A stretch of 64,000 nt of DNA from Kitasatospora humi (GCF_020907985.1 NZ_JAJJPA010000023.1:49782-113781), one strand, 5' to 3'; positions 15,460-24,784 are shown, numbered from the stretch's first letter. Program-made: numbers and translations. The notes: generated from the letters alone by a model not told the origin.

Positions 15460-16542
15460 TCAGTGGGCCGGGCAGGACGGCAGCGCCGCGTCCTGGCCAG
15501 CCCGCAGCTGGGCCAGCGCCTTCAGCGCGCCGTCCAGGGTGTCCACCTTGATCAGCCGCAGCCCTGCGGGGGTGTTGCGGCTCGCCTCGGCGCAGTTGTC
15601 GCTGGGGGTGAAGAAGTAGCGCGCTCCGGCGTTGCGGGCGGCGATCACCTTCATCGAGATGCCGCCGATCGGCCCCACCTTGCCGCTGTCGTCGATCGTC
15701 CCGGTGCCGGCCACGAACCGGCCGCCGGTCAGGTCGTCGGGGGTGAGCTTGTCCACGATGCCGAGCGCGAACATCAGCCCGGCGCTCGGGCCGCCGACGT
15801 CCTGCAGCCCGATGTCGATCTTGAACGGGTAGCTGTGCCCGTTGGTCGGCACGATCCCGACCATCGCCCGGTCGGCGTCCGGGGCCTTGGTGGTGGTGAT
15901 CGGAACCTGGTTCTCGTCGGCCTGGGTCGGGTTCGGACTGTCCTTGTCGTGCGGCACGACGGTGAAGACCACGGTCTCGCCCGGCTTGTGCGCGGAGACC
16001 AGTTTGGCCACCTGGCTGTCGTCGGTGACCGGGGTGCCGTCCACCGCCATGATCCGGTCACCGGCGTGCAGCTTGCCCTCACTGGGGCCGCCGGCCACCA
16101 CCGAGGAGATCATCACCTCGGTGCCGACCGGGATGCCGAGCTGGGTCAGCGCGGCGGTCTTGGCGCTGTCCTGCGAGTTGACGAAGTCCTCGGCGTTCTG
16201 CTGCTGCGACTGCTGCTCGGTCTGGCCCGCCGGGTAGACGGTGCCGTGCGGCACCACCAGCTGGTCGCTGCTCAGCCAGCCGACCACCACCGAGACCAGG
16301 CTGGGCTGGTAGTCGGCCCCGGTGACCTGCACCGTCGTCATGTTGAGGTGACCGGTGGTCGGATACGTCCGGTGGCCCGAGATGGAGATCACCGGGGTGC
16401 CGGACTTGTCCTGCGCACCGAGCGTGTTGTAGGTCGGCCCCGGGCTCAGCTGGGTGTACGGGACGTGGAACACGACCGAGACGCAGAGCAGCACTATGAG
16501 CATCAAGGTGGCGGCGAGCATCGTCGCAGAGCGGCGTGGCAT
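15460..16542 (-). CDS. YlbL-type membrane-anchored PDZ/Lon (S16) protease
   Basis: 360 residues. One N-terminal transmembrane helix (about 8-27) is followed by a YxxLSPGPTYNTLG segment, a PDZ domain (about 125-200: VVAGGPSEGKLHAGDRIMAVDG) and a Lon-type S16 protease domain (about 225-345). The catalytic dyad is visible as Ser253 in GGPSAG and Lys298 in ISMKVIAA. It faces the cell exterior and probably cleaves membrane or exported substrates. A TACTGT hexamer 6 bp before the ATG, and no ribosome-binding site, suggest a leaderless transcript. YlbL-family membership is clear; the substrate is unknown. Confidence 0.9.
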   Translation of the reverse strand: MPRRSATMLAATLMLIVLLCVSVVFHVPYTQLSPGPTYNTLGAQDKSGTPVISISGHRTYPTTGHLNMTTVQVTGADYQPSLVSVVVGWLSSDQLVVPHGTVYPAGQTEQQSQQQNAEDFVNSQDSAKTAALTQLGIPVGTEVMISSVVAGGPSEGKLHAGDRIMAVDGTPVTDDSQVAKLVSAHKPGETVVFTVVPHDKDSPNPTQADENQVPITTTKAPDADRAMVGIVPTNGHSYPFKIDIGLQDVGGPSAGLMFALGIVDKLTPDDLTGGRFVAGTGTIDDSGKVGPIGGISMKVIAARNAGARYFFTPSDNCAEASRNTPAGLRLIKVDTLDGALKALAQLRAGQDAALPSCPAH

Positions 16543-16601
16543 GCCACGACAGTACGGGACCGGGGCCGCCGTGCGCCCGCCGGGTCAGCGGGCCCCCGGG
16601 A

Positions 16602-16790
16602 TCAGCTCCCCTGGCGGTCCGGGACCTTGTCGCTGCCGGTGCTGCGCTCCATCGCTGCCAGGAACCGCTGGTGCTCGGCGAGTGAGGCGCCGTCACCCGT
16701 GGCCCGCGGCGGACGCGCGGCCCAGGCCGCCCAGAGCAGGGCCAGCACCCCCGCGCCGACGGGGATCCCCAACCAGGCCAGCGCTCCCAT
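16602..16790 (-). CDS. Small membrane-anchored hypothetical protein
   Basis: 62 residues. ATG 16790 with GGAGG upstream. One transmembrane helix (about 3-25, LAWLGIPVGAGVLALLWAAW), then a short cytoplasmic region with SLAEHQRFLAAMER. The good ribosome-binding site and its place immediately upstream of, and co-oriented with, the PDZ protease support a real gene. Function unknown. Confidence 0.7.
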   Translation of the reverse strand: MGALAWLGIPVGAGVLALLWAAWAARPPRATGDGASLAEHQRFLAAMERSTGSDKVPDRQGS

Positions 16791-17011
16791 GTCCGTCCTC
16801 CCTGCTCCGTCCTGCCTATCAGCACATTAACCGGCCGGACGGAGAACGGCGCTGACGCCATCCGGGTTACGGCGGTCCCTTTGCGGCCACCCGGGGGAAT
16901 GATTGATCTACCCGGCTGCCACCGATCGGGTGATCCGACGGGACCGGGCGCCCGGTCAGCATGGTCGGGCGCGTCGGCAGGACAATGCGCCCTCAGCGGC
17001 AACGCGCGCCC
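16791..17011. other. Intergenic region between moaE and the small membrane protein
   Basis: 221 bp without a gene. It contains a perfect 16-bp palindrome GACCGGGCGCCCGGTC (16942-16957) able to form a short hairpin downstream of moaE, and a GCGCCCTCAGC direct repeat near the moaE end. The palindrome may terminate moaE transcription. Confidence 0.4.
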
Positions 17012-17452
17012 TCAGCAGGAGCCCGCGCCGACCCACTCCTCCTGACCGTCCGTGAAGACCTGGTGCTTCCAGATCGGCACCTCGTGCTTGAGGTCGTCGA
17101 TCAGCTTGCGGGCCGCGGCGAAGGCCTCGCCGCGGTGCGGGCAGGAGACCGCGACGATCACCGCGGCGTCGTTGATCTCCAGCCGCCCGGTCCGGTGCAC
17201 CGCCGCCAGCGCCCGCACCGGGTAGTCGGCCGCCACCTTCTCGGCGATCCGGCGCATCTCGCGCTCGGCGGTCGGGTGGCAGCTGTACTCCAGCGCGGCC
17301 ACCGACTTGCCGCCGTCGTGGTCGCGGACGGTCCCGACGAACACCGTGGTGCCACCGGCCGCGTCGTCGCCGACCGCCGCGTAGACCTCGTCGAGGGAGA
17401 GCGGAGTCTCCCGGATCGCGAGCAGGCGGATGGGGTCGTGATTCTCGGACAT
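17012..17452 (-). CDS. moaE: Molybdopterin synthase catalytic subunit
   Basis: 146 residues. Start chosen at ATG 17452 (MSENHDPIRL); an upstream in-frame start lacks family support. MoaE forms a heterotetramer with MoaD-thiocarboxylate and inserts sulfur into precursor Z. Family motifs are visible: GTVRDHDGGKSVAALEYSCHPTA, HRTGRLEINDAAVIV and the C-terminal Lys-containing region HRGEAFAAARKLIDDLKHEVPIWKHQ. A MoaD-type carrier gene is not in the window, but moeZ, which activates such carriers, lies at 50750-51928. Confidence 0.93.
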   Translation of the reverse strand: MSENHDPIRLLAIRETPLSLDEVYAAVGDDAAGGTTVFVGTVRDHDGGKSVAALEYSCHPTAEREMRRIAEKVAADYPVRALAAVHRTGRLEINDAAVIVAVSCPHRGEAFAAARKLIDDLKHEVPIWKHQVFTDGQEEWVGAGSC

Positions 17453-17516
17453 GGCCCCATCATGGTCCACCGGCGGCCCGACCGGGCAACTGTCGGACCG
17501 CACGAACCACCGGGCC

Positions 17517-18665
17517 TCAGTAGCGGCGCCGCTTGCGCGCCCGGCGCACCAGCGCGGCGGTGCCGACCAGGGCCACCGTGGCGCCGGCCGCGCCCAGGCT
17601 GGTGGCGGCCTCCTTGCCGCCGAGCCGCCGCCCGGCCACCGCGTGCCGGCCCGCGACCTGGGCCAGCAGCTCGGCCAGCACCTCCTCGTTGCCGTACCGC
17701 GGCCGCCAGCCGGCCTCGTGCAGCCGGCTCCCGGAGACCACCCACGGGTACATGGTGTACGCCAGGTCCCCGGCCGGCGCCGGGGTCAGGCCCAGGCGGT
17801 GCAGCCGGGCGGCGGTGCCCAGGGCCAGCGAGGCGGGCAGCTCCATCCGCCGGATCCCGGAGAGCGCCTCCACCTCCTCCTGCTCCAGCCAGCCGTCGCA
17901 ACCGACCGTCACCTCGCCCTCGACCAGGCCGAGCGCCGCGTACTCCAGGGCGGCCGCCAGGTCGTCCACGTGGCAGAACTGCCAACACGGCCGGGAGCCG
18001 GCCACCACCAGCAGCCGGGGTGCCTCGAAGTGCCTGGTCAGCACGGTGTCGATGCCCGGCCCGACCACCACGGCCGGCCGCAGCACCGTCACCTGCAGGC
18101 CCGGGTGGGCGCGCGGCGCCCGCCGGGCCAGCCGCTCGATCTCCAGCAGGTCGCCGACCAGGCTGGCCTCCTCGGTGGCCCGCAGCTCCGAGTCCTCGGC
18201 GAGCGGCACCTCGTTGTCCGGCAGCGCGCCGTAGACCATCGCGGAGGTGCAGAGCACCACCCGCTGCACGCCGGCGGCCGCCGCGGCCGTCACCACGGTC
18301 TGGGCGCCGCGCACGTTGTAGGCGCTGCGGACCCGCGGGTCGGACTCCATGCCGAGGTCCATCGCCAGGTGGACCACCACGTCCACCCCGCGCAGCCGCT
18401 CGGCCACCGCCGGATCGCGCACGTCCAGCACCCGCCACTGCACGCCGGCGGTCTCGCCCCGGCGGTCGTCGATCGCCAGGACCTTGCGCACCCCCGGCGA
18501 GGCCACCAGCCGGGCCGCCACCCGGCCGCCCAGCACCCCGGCCGCGCCGGTGACGGCGACGGTGAGCGGTCTGCCGCCGTAGGCTGGGGGCGCGGACCCG
18601 GGCACCACCTGGGCTTCCTCGTCTCCGGTCAGCCCAGAGCGAACGTCCGAAGACGGGGAACTCAC
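17517..18665 (-). CDS. Extended SDR/NAD-dependent epimerase-like protein
   Basis: 382 residues. GTG 18665 has GGAGG 9 bp upstream. Rossmann fold with TGAAGVLGGRVAARL, an acidic strand end (IDDRRG), VDVVVHLAMD and a Ser-x-Met-Val-Tyr (SAMVYG) in place of a strict YxxxK. The C-terminus carries a basic segment RRARKRRRY after a short hydrophobic helix, so it may be weakly membrane-associated. Substrate unknown. Divergent from the DUF2342 gene. Confidence 0.8.
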   Translation of the reverse strand: MSSPSSDVRSGLTGDEEAQVVPGSAPPAYGGRPLTVAVTGAAGVLGGRVAARLVASPGVRKVLAIDDRRGETAGVQWRVLDVRDPAVAERLRGVDVVVHLAMDLGMESDPRVRSAYNVRGAQTVVTAAAAAGVQRVVLCTSAMVYGALPDNEVPLAEDSELRATEEASLVGDLLEIERLARRAPRAHPGLQVTVLRPAVVVGPGIDTVLTRHFEAPRLLVVAGSRPCWQFCHVDDLAAALEYAALGLVEGEVTVGCDGWLEQEEVEALSGIRRMELPASLALGTAARLHRLGLTPAPAGDLAYTMYPWVVSGSRLHEAGWRPRYGNEEVLAELLAQVAGRHAVAGRRLGGKEAATSLGAAGATVALVGTAALVRRARKRRRY

Positions 18666-18693
18666 CGGCCATCCTCCACGGTTAGCTTATGTG

Positions 18694-18703
18694 CGTACGT
18701 ACG
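18694..18703. promoter_or_regulatory. Palindrome in divergent promoter region
   Basis: CGTACGTACG, a perfect 10-bp palindrome, lies between the divergently transcribed SDR and DUF2342 genes; a further CACGTAC half lies 8 bp away. Possible operator; no regulator is identified. Confidence 0.35.
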
Positions 18704-18837
18704 AGTGTCACGTACCGTCCATCCTGCCCGAGGAGCGGGCCCGGCTACGCACCCGGCGCGGGCGTGCCCGCTCCCACCTGCTAGCTGCATTCCCGCCACA
18801 GCACCCGCGCGTGACGGCCGACCAGATCGAGGACCCA

Positions 18838-20439
18838 GTGAGCGACCTCCCCTTCGGATTCGGTGTCCCGCCCGAGGAGCCCGAGGAGGGCAAGGACAAG
18901 GGCGGCGAGAAGAACGACAAGCCCGGCGAGCCGACCGGCGGGTCCGGCGCGAACCAGCCGCAGGAGCCCTTCGGCTTCGGCGGGGCCAACCCGTTCGGCG
19001 CGTTGTTCGGCGCCGGCGGCCCCGGCGGCCAGGGCGGATCCGGTGACAACCCGTTCGCGGCCATGATGGGCGGCCTCAACCCGGGCGACCTGGGCGCCGC
19101 CTTCCAGCAGCTCGGCCAGATGCTGTCGTTCGAGGGCGGCCCGGTGAACTGGCAGCTGGCCAAGGACATCGCCCGGCAGTCCGTGGTGGCCGAGCAGCCC
19201 GAGGGCCGCAGCAAGGACCGCTCGGTCGGCACCGCCGAGCGCGCCGCGGTCGAGGAGGCGGTCCGGCTGGCCGAGCTCTGGCTGGACTCCGCCACCGAGT
19301 TCCCGACCTCGTCGGCCGGCGCGGTGGCGTGGAGCCGGGCCGAGTGGATCGAGGCCACCCTGCCGGTCTGGCAGGAGCTGGTCGACCCGGTCGCCGAGCG
19401 GGTCGGCAACGCCATGGGCGGCGTGCTGCCCGAGGAGATGCAGGCCGTGGCCGGCCCGCTGATGGGCGTGATGCGCTCGATGGGCGGCGCCATGTTCGGC
19501 ACCCAGATCGGCCAGGCGCTCGGCGCGCTGGCCGCCGAGGTGCTCGGCTCCACCGACATCGGCCTGCCGCTGGCCCCGGCCGGCAAGGCGGCGCTGCTGC
19601 CGCAGAACATCGCCGAGTTCGGCGAGGGGCTGAGCGTCCCCGCCGACGAGGTGCGGCTCTACCTGGCCCTGCGCGAGGCCGCCCACCAGCGGCTCTTCAC
19701 CCACGTGCCGTGGCTGCGCGCCCACCTGTTCGGCGCCGTCCACGCGTACGCCCAGGGCATCAAGGTGGACACCTCCCGGATGGAGGAGATGATGGGCCGC
19801 CTCGACCTGGAGAACCCGGAGGCGCTCCAGGAGGCGCTCTCCGGCGGCATGCTCCAGCCCGAGGACACTCCCCAGCAGAAGGCCGCGCTGGCCCGCCTGG
19901 AGACGGCGCTGGCCCTGGTCGAGGGCTGGGTGGACGCGGTGGTGCACGCCGCCGCCGAGCCGCACCTGCCGCAGTCCTCGGCGCTGCGCGAGACGCTGCG
20001 CCGCCGCCGGGCCAGCGGTGGCCCGGCCGAGCAGACCTTCGCCACCCTGGTCGGCCTGGAGCTGCGCCCGCGCCGGCTGCGCGACGCCTCCCGGTTGTGG
20101 GCCTCGTTGGCCGACGCCCGCGGCGTCGAGGGCCGGGACGCCCTCTGGCAGCACCCGGACATGCTGCCGACCGCCGCCGACCTGGACGACCCGGACGGCT
20201 TCGTGCACCGGGGCGACACCGAGTCCACCGAGGACGGCCTGGACTTCGGCGCGATCGAGCGGCTGCTGGGCGAGGCCGCGGGTGGTGCCGGCGAGCCGGG
20301 TGACGGGGAGCGGAAGGCCTCGGGCGGCACGGACCGGGGCGAGACCGGCACGGACCGGGGCGAGACCGGCAAGGACCAGGACGAGTCGGGCGAGACCGGC
20401 AAGGACCAGGGCGAGAAGAAGGACGGCCCCGAGGCATGA
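18838..20439 (+). CDS. DUF2342/zinc-dependent metalloprotease-like protein
   Basis: 533 residues. The start is GTG 18838 with GAGG 5 bp upstream; upstream in-frame ATGs lack one. The N-terminus is Gly/Pro-rich (PFGFGGANPFGALFGAGG) and the C-terminus has a low-complexity GETGTDRGETGKD tail with repeated GETG units. In between is the all-helical actinobacterial domain with GTQIGQALGALAAEVLG and the conserved LREAAHQRLFTHVPWL. The family is annotated as zinc metalloprotease, but here the canonical HExxH is not evident (EAAHQR), so catalysis is uncertain. Its stop overlaps the NUDIX start by 4 bp (ATGA), implying translational coupling. Confidence 0.83.
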   Translation: MSDLPFGFGVPPEEPEEGKDKGGEKNDKPGEPTGGSGANQPQEPFGFGGANPFGALFGAGGPGGQGGSGDNPFAAMMGGLNPGDLGAAFQQLGQMLSFEGGPVNWQLAKDIARQSVVAEQPEGRSKDRSVGTAERAAVEEAVRLAELWLDSATEFPTSSAGAVAWSRAEWIEATLPVWQELVDPVAERVGNAMGGVLPEEMQAVAGPLMGVMRSMGGAMFGTQIGQALGALAAEVLGSTDIGLPLAPAGKAALLPQNIAEFGEGLSVPADEVRLYLALREAAHQRLFTHVPWLRAHLFGAVHAYAQGIKVDTSRMEEMMGRLDLENPEALQEALSGGMLQPEDTPQQKAALARLETALALVEGWVDAVVHAAAEPHLPQSSALRETLRRRRASGGPAEQTFATLVGLELRPRRLRDASRLWASLADARGVEGRDALWQHPDMLPTAADLDDPDGFVHRGDTESTEDGLDFGAIERLLGEAAGGAGEPGDGERKASGGTDRGETGTDRGETGKDQDESGETGKDQGEKKDGPEA

Positions 20440-21008
20440 CGCACGCCGACGCCGTCCAGGTGCTCGACGCCTGGACGCCCGCCGATGCCGCGCAAGAGGG
20501 GCTCCGCCGGGACTACCTGGCGCACCTGGCGGCCCATCAGGACGGGCTGTACAAGTCCTGCCTGCCCGCGCACGTCACCGCCAGCGCGCTGGTGGTGGAC
20601 CCGTCGGCCGGCCGGGTGCTGCTGACCCTCCATCCGAAGGTCGGGCTCTGGCTGCAGATGGGCGGGCACTGCGAGCCGGCCGACGCCACCCTGGGAGCCG
20701 CCGCGCTGCGCGAGGCCACCGAGGAGTCCGGGATCGCGGGGCTGGTGCTGCTCGCCGCCGACGGCACGGCCGGTGGCCGGCCGGCGCCGGTGCAGCTGGA
20801 CCGGCACGAGGTGCACTGCACCGGCAAGGACCGCCCGGCCAACACCCACCTGGACGTGCAGTACCTGGCGCTGGCCCCCGCCGGGGCCCGGGAACTGATC
20901 AGTGAGGAGTCGCTGGACCTGCGCTGGTTCGGCTGGGACGAGCTGCCGGAGCTGACCGATGACTCGGTGCGGCGGCTGGTCGGGCTGGCCCGCGGGCTGG
21001 TCGGCTGA
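20436..21008 (+). CDS. NUDIX hydrolase
   Basis: 190 residues. ATG 20436 overlaps the stop of the preceding gene. The Nudix box is complete: GGHCEPADATLGAAALREATEESGI matches GX5EX7REUXEEXGU. An N-terminal helical extension precedes it. Likely hydrolyses a nucleoside-diphosphate derivative; substrate unknown. Its stop codon lies inside the first copy of a 40-bp direct repeat. Confidence 0.9.
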   Translation: MTHADAVQVLDAWTPADAAQEGLRRDYLAHLAAHQDGLYKSCLPAHVTASALVVDPSAGRVLLTLHPKVGLWLQMGGHCEPADATLGAAALREATEESGIAGLVLLAADGTAGGRPAPVQLDRHEVHCTGKDRPANTHLDVQYLALAPAGARELISEESLDLRWFGWDELPELTDDSVRRLVGLARGLVG

Positions 21009-21081
21009 ACCCCTTCGCACCGGCGGACGGCTGGTCGGACCGGTCGGCTGAACCCCTTCGCACCGGCGGACCGCTGGTCGG
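20999..21081. repeat. 40-bp direct repeat, two copies
   Basis: Copies at 20999-21038 and 21042-21081 share 39 of 40 bp (one C/G difference), 43-bp period. The first copy includes the NUDIX stop codon; the second lies before the convergent YgjP-like gene. Looks like a recent tandem duplication. Confidence 0.85.
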
Positions 21082-21099
21082 CTCCGCTGACGGCCGGGG

Positions 21100-21807
21100 T
21101 CAGCCGCACACCTCGGGCTCGCCCGTGCCACGGGCCCCCGGGATGTGCGGCAGCCGGGCGGCGGAGGCCACCCCCTCCAGGTAGCCGCGGGCCCGCTCGG
21201 TGCGCGGATAGGCCTCCAGCAGGGACCAGAACTCCGGTCCGTGGTCCGGCACCAGCAGATGGGCCAGCTCGTGCAGCAGCACGTAGTCCAGCACGTATCC
21301 CGGCATGCCCTGGAGCCGGTGGGAGAGTCGGATGGAGCGTTCGCTGGGGGTGCAGGAGCCCCAGCGGGAGTTCTGGTTGGTGACCCAGCGGACCTGGTCG
21401 GGACGGGCACGGCCGCCGAGGTAGTCGACGGACAGCCGCTGGGCCCGCTCGGCCAGGGCGTCGTCGCCGAGGGCCCGGCGGCTCTCCTGGGCGGCGAGCC
21501 GGTCGAGCATCTGGGCCACCCAGCGCTGCTCCTCGGCCACCGACATCCGGGCCGGGATGAGCACGATCGTGCGGTCGCCCTCGCGGTAGGCGGAGACGGT
21601 GCGGCTGCGGCGGGCGCTGCGGCGGACCTCGACCGGGCCGTGGTGGCCGGGGGACTGCGGCGGCGGAGCCTGGGCGGTGGGCAGCTCCTCTCCCGTCGTC
21701 GGGGGCGCCGGCCGCCCGCGCGAACCGGGCGTCGCGACCGGTGACCCGGCAGCTGCTCGGGCACGCCGAGGCGACGCCGAGGGCTTGGGGTCCCGTTCGG
21801 CTGCCAT
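21100..21807 (-). CDS. YgjP-like (DUF45/M48-type) metallopeptidase
   Basis: 235 residues from ATG 21807. A basic, Pro/Ala-rich N-terminal 70 residues precede the YgjP domain. Zinc site: HELAHLLVPDH (HExxH plus third His) followed by PEFWSLL; NSRWGSC is the other conserved motif. Usual company of streptomycete ThiF-like and AarF genes. Cytoplasmic; substrate unknown. Confidence 0.88.
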   Translation of the reverse strand: MAAERDPKPSASPRRARAAAGSPVATPGSRGRPAPPTTGEELPTAQAPPPQSPGHHGPVEVRRSARRSRTVSAYREGDRTIVLIPARMSVAEEQRWVAQMLDRLAAQESRRALGDDALAERAQRLSVDYLGGRARPDQVRWVTNQNSRWGSCTPSERSIRLSHRLQGMPGYVLDYVLLHELAHLLVPDHGPEFWSLLEAYPRTERARGYLEGVASAARLPHIPGARGTGEPEVCG

Positions 21808-22015
21808 GGCACACGACGTTACCGGCTGTCCCTGACAGAAGTCCGGTGCCCCGGCCGAATTCTTCGACCCAATCGACCGGAAAGCACCGCCTTGGTCCCC
21901 GCCGCCGGTCAGATCATCATCCCCAGTCTGTGGATAACGCATTTGGTGAACCGGCGGCACCGGAGCAGGATTTCCTCACCGAGTGGATTCGGCCGATTCC
22001 GGAGCGGAGTTTCCC

Positions 22016-23098
22016 ATGCGTCCCGTGCTCAAGCCCGCGCTCTCCCGCACCTGGCGCGACCAGGAGACCTTGCAGTTCGGCACCCTTCCCGACCGGGCCC
22101 AGCTGGTCTCCCGCGCCGATGAGCGGTTCTGTGCCTTCCTCGCCCTGCTCGACGGCGAGCGCGATGCCGCCGCCGTCACCGCCGCCGCGCAGGATCTCGG
22201 CTTGGAACCCTCCGCAGTCGAACAGACCCTGCATTCGCTGGCCGATACCGGCCTGCTCGACGACGCGGGCGCGGTCGATCAGGCCCTGGCGGGCCTGCCG
22301 CCGAGCCGGCGGGACCAGCTCGCGCCCGATCTGGCCTCGCTCTCGCTGCTCCATCCCGGGCCGGGGCAGGGCGCCGGGGTGCTGGGGCGGCGGTCCGGGT
22401 GGCGGGTGGAGGTGCGTGGCGCCGGGCGGGTCGGGGCCGCGCTGGCGACCACCCTGGCGGCGGCCGGCATCGGCTCGGTCGAGGTGCTGGACCACGGCCG
22501 GGTGGTCGCCGGCGACTGCGCCCCCGGTGGATTGACGGCCCGTGAGATCGGTCGGCCGCGGGCCACCGCCGCGCGCGAGGCGGTCCGGCTCGCCGCCGGT
22601 CGGGCGCCGGCGCCCGAGGGCGCGCCCGAGGCCGGCGGAGCCGTCCCGCCGGCGCCCGATCTGGTGGTGTTCGCGCCCCGGGACGGCAGCGGGGCGTTGG
22701 CCGGCAGCGCGGCCGCCGCCCGGGAGCTGATGCGGGCCGGCACGCCGCACCTGTACGTCGGGGTGGTGGAGCACCTCGGGGTGGTCGGTCCCCTGGTGCT
22801 CCCCGGCGCCTCCGCCTGCGGCGGCTGCCTGGTGCTCAGCCGCACCGATCAGGACTCCGGCTGGCCCCGGCTGCTCGCCCAGCTCGCCGCCGAGGGGCCC
22901 GGGCGGCCCAGGGAGCCGGCCTGTGACGGCGCGTTGGCCACCGCAGTGGCCGGGCTCGCCGCGCTGCACGCGCTGCTGCTGCTCGACGGGGAGCGGCCGC
23001 CGAGTATCGACGGCTGGTGCGAGATCTCGGCGGCCGACGGCATGGCCCGCCGACTGCGGCTCTCCCCGCATCTGGAGTGCGGCTGCTTCTGGCCCTGA
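22016..23098 (+). CDS. ThiF/E1-like protein with N-terminal winged-helix-like domain
   Basis: 360 residues. The start is ATG 22016 with GGAG 8 bp upstream; an in-frame ATG at 21983 has none. The N-terminal 110 residues resemble leader-peptide-binding winged helices of RiPP proteins (DRAQLVSRADERFCAFLALLDGER). A Rossmann E1-like region follows (VEVRGAGRVGAALATTLAAAGIGSVEVLD). Four Cys that could bind zinc are SACGGC and the terminal ECGCFWP. The GxGxxG and Arg-finger motifs are degenerate, so adenylation is doubtful. No precursor peptide is seen nearby. Function unknown. Confidence 0.72.
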   Translation: MRPVLKPALSRTWRDQETLQFGTLPDRAQLVSRADERFCAFLALLDGERDAAAVTAAAQDLGLEPSAVEQTLHSLADTGLLDDAGAVDQALAGLPPSRRDQLAPDLASLSLLHPGPGQGAGVLGRRSGWRVEVRGAGRVGAALATTLAAAGIGSVEVLDHGRVVAGDCAPGGLTAREIGRPRATAAREAVRLAAGRAPAPEGAPEAGGAVPPAPDLVVFAPRDGSGALAGSAAAARELMRAGTPHLYVGVVEHLGVVGPLVLPGASACGGCLVLSRTDQDSGWPRLLAQLAAEGPGRPREPACDGALATAVAGLAALHALLLLDGERPPSIDGWCEISAADGMARRLRLSPHLECGCFWP

Positions 23099-23280
23099 CC
23101 GGCCGGGCCCCGCCGGCCGGCGGCCGCGGCCGGTGCGGTCGGCGCTGGGCCGGGCACTGGCCGAGCCGCCAGGAAGAACGGGCACAATGGGCCTAGTGAC
23201 CGCCGTCCCCGGTCATCAGCGGCCCCGCGAGGAGCCGCCAACGGCAGGCCCGCAGAGGGTGGCAGGATTGGGAGGCCCGG

Positions 23281-24615
23281 GTGAGCGATCTTCCGCGCAA
23301 GGCTATGACCCGCACCGCACGGCTCGCCGCCCTGCCCTTGGGGATCGCGGGGCGGGCCACCCTGGGCCTGGGCAAGCGGATCGGCGGACGCTCCGCGGAG
23401 GCCGTCACCGCCGAGCTCCAGCAGGCCACCGCCGACCAGCTCTTCAAGGTCCTGGGGGAGCTCAAGGGCGGGGCGATGAAGTTCGGGCAGGTGCTGTCGG
23501 TCTTCGAGGCCGCCCTGCCGGAGGAGATCGCGGGTCCCTATCGCGCCGCCCTGACGAAGCTTCAGGACGCCGCACCCCCCATGCCCGCGGCCCGGGTGCA
23601 CGCCGCCCTGGCCGAGCGGATGGGCAAGGACTGGCGGGCCAGCTTCCGCAGTTTCGACGACCGCCCGGCCGCCGCGGCCTCGATCGGCCAGGTGCACAAG
23701 GCGGTCTGGCAGGACGGTCGCACGGTCGCGGTCAAGGTGCAGTATCCGGGCGCCGGTGAGGCACTGCTCTCCGACCTGGCTCAGCTCAGCCGGGTGGCCT
23801 GGCTGGTCGGGCCGCTGATCCCGGGGCTGGACATCAAGCCCCTGATCGGCGAGCTGCGGGAGCGGGTCACCGAGGAGCTGGACTACGCCCTGGAGGCCGA
23901 GGCCCAGCAGGTGCACGCCGACGAGTTCGCCACCGACCCGGACATCGTGGTGCCCGCCGTGGTGGCCCAGGCCGACCAGGTGCTGGTGACCGAGTGGCTT
24001 GACGGCACCCCGCTGGCCGAGGTGATCTCGGGCGGCGGCCAGACCGAGCGCGACCGGGCCGGGCAACTGCTGGCCCGCTTCCTGTTCGCCGGTCCGGCCC
24101 GCACCGGGCTGCTGCACGCCGATCCGCACCCCGGCAACTTCCGGCTGCTGAAGACCGACGGGCCCGCCGAGAACTGGCGGCTCGGGGTGCTGGACTTCGG
24201 CACGGTCGACCGGCTGCCCGGCGGACTGCCCCGGCCGATCGGCGACTCGCTGCGGATGGCGCTGGCCGGTGACGCGGTGGGGGTGCTGGAGATGCTGCGC
24301 GCCGAGGGCTTCGTCAAGCCCACCATCGAGCTGGACCCGGACGCGGTGCTCGACTACCTCCGGCCGATCATCGAGCCGGCCGCGGTGGAGGACTTCCACT
24401 TCACCCGGGCCTGGATGCGCGCCCAGGCAGCCCGGATCGCCGATCCCCGCTCCCCCGCCTACAACCTCGGCAAGCAGCTCAACCTGCCGCCGGACTACCT
24501 GCTGATCCACCGGGTCACGCTGAGCACCATCGGGGTGCTCTGCCAGCTCGGCGCCCAGGCGCCGTTCCGGGCCGAAATGTTGGACTGGCTGCCGGGCTTC
24601 GCCGAACAGGACTGA
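23281..24615 (+). CDS. AarF/UbiB/ABC1 atypical kinase-like protein
   Basis: 444 residues from GTG 23281. ABC1 hallmarks: KxGQ in GGAMKFGQVLSV, ASIGQVHKA (Ala-rich loop), VAVKVQYPG (lysine), ELDYALEA, LLHADPHPGNF (catalytic-loop equivalent) and LDFGTVD. The UbiB family binds ATP and supports quinone or lipid processes in the membrane. It precedes the wblC region as the mycobacterial homologue Rv3197 does, converging on wblC across a strong terminator. Confidence 0.92.
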   Translation: MSDLPRKAMTRTARLAALPLGIAGRATLGLGKRIGGRSAEAVTAELQQATADQLFKVLGELKGGAMKFGQVLSVFEAALPEEIAGPYRAALTKLQDAAPPMPAARVHAALAERMGKDWRASFRSFDDRPAAAASIGQVHKAVWQDGRTVAVKVQYPGAGEALLSDLAQLSRVAWLVGPLIPGLDIKPLIGELRERVTEELDYALEAEAQQVHADEFATDPDIVVPAVVAQADQVLVTEWLDGTPLAEVISGGGQTERDRAGQLLARFLFAGPARTGLLHADPHPGNFRLLKTDGPAENWRLGVLDFGTVDRLPGGLPRPIGDSLRMALAGDAVGVLEMLRAEGFVKPTIELDPDAVLDYLRPIIEPAAVEDFHFTRAWMRAQAARIADPRSPAYNLGKQLNLPPDYLLIHRVTLSTIGVLCQLGAQAPFRAEMLDWLPGFAEQD

Positions 24616-24702
24616 GCGGCGCCGCTCGGCAGCTGGTCCCGGAGGGCCCGGTCGCCGAGCGGCTGAGCCCTTCCGGACGGCGCCCGCCGGCCGCCCGCGT
24701 GC

Positions 24703-24765
24703 CCGGACGTGCCGATGCCCCGGCCACCCCCTGCGGCGGGGTGGTCGGGGCATCGGCACGTCCGG
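24703..24765. terminator. Strong bidirectional terminator between aarF and the wblC operon
   Basis: A 28-bp stem, complete except for one G-T pair (24703-24730 against 24738-24765), with a 7-nt loop, between convergent genes. Among the strongest hairpins in the window. Confidence 0.9.
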
Positions 24766-24784
24766 GGCCGACACTGACGGGCGC

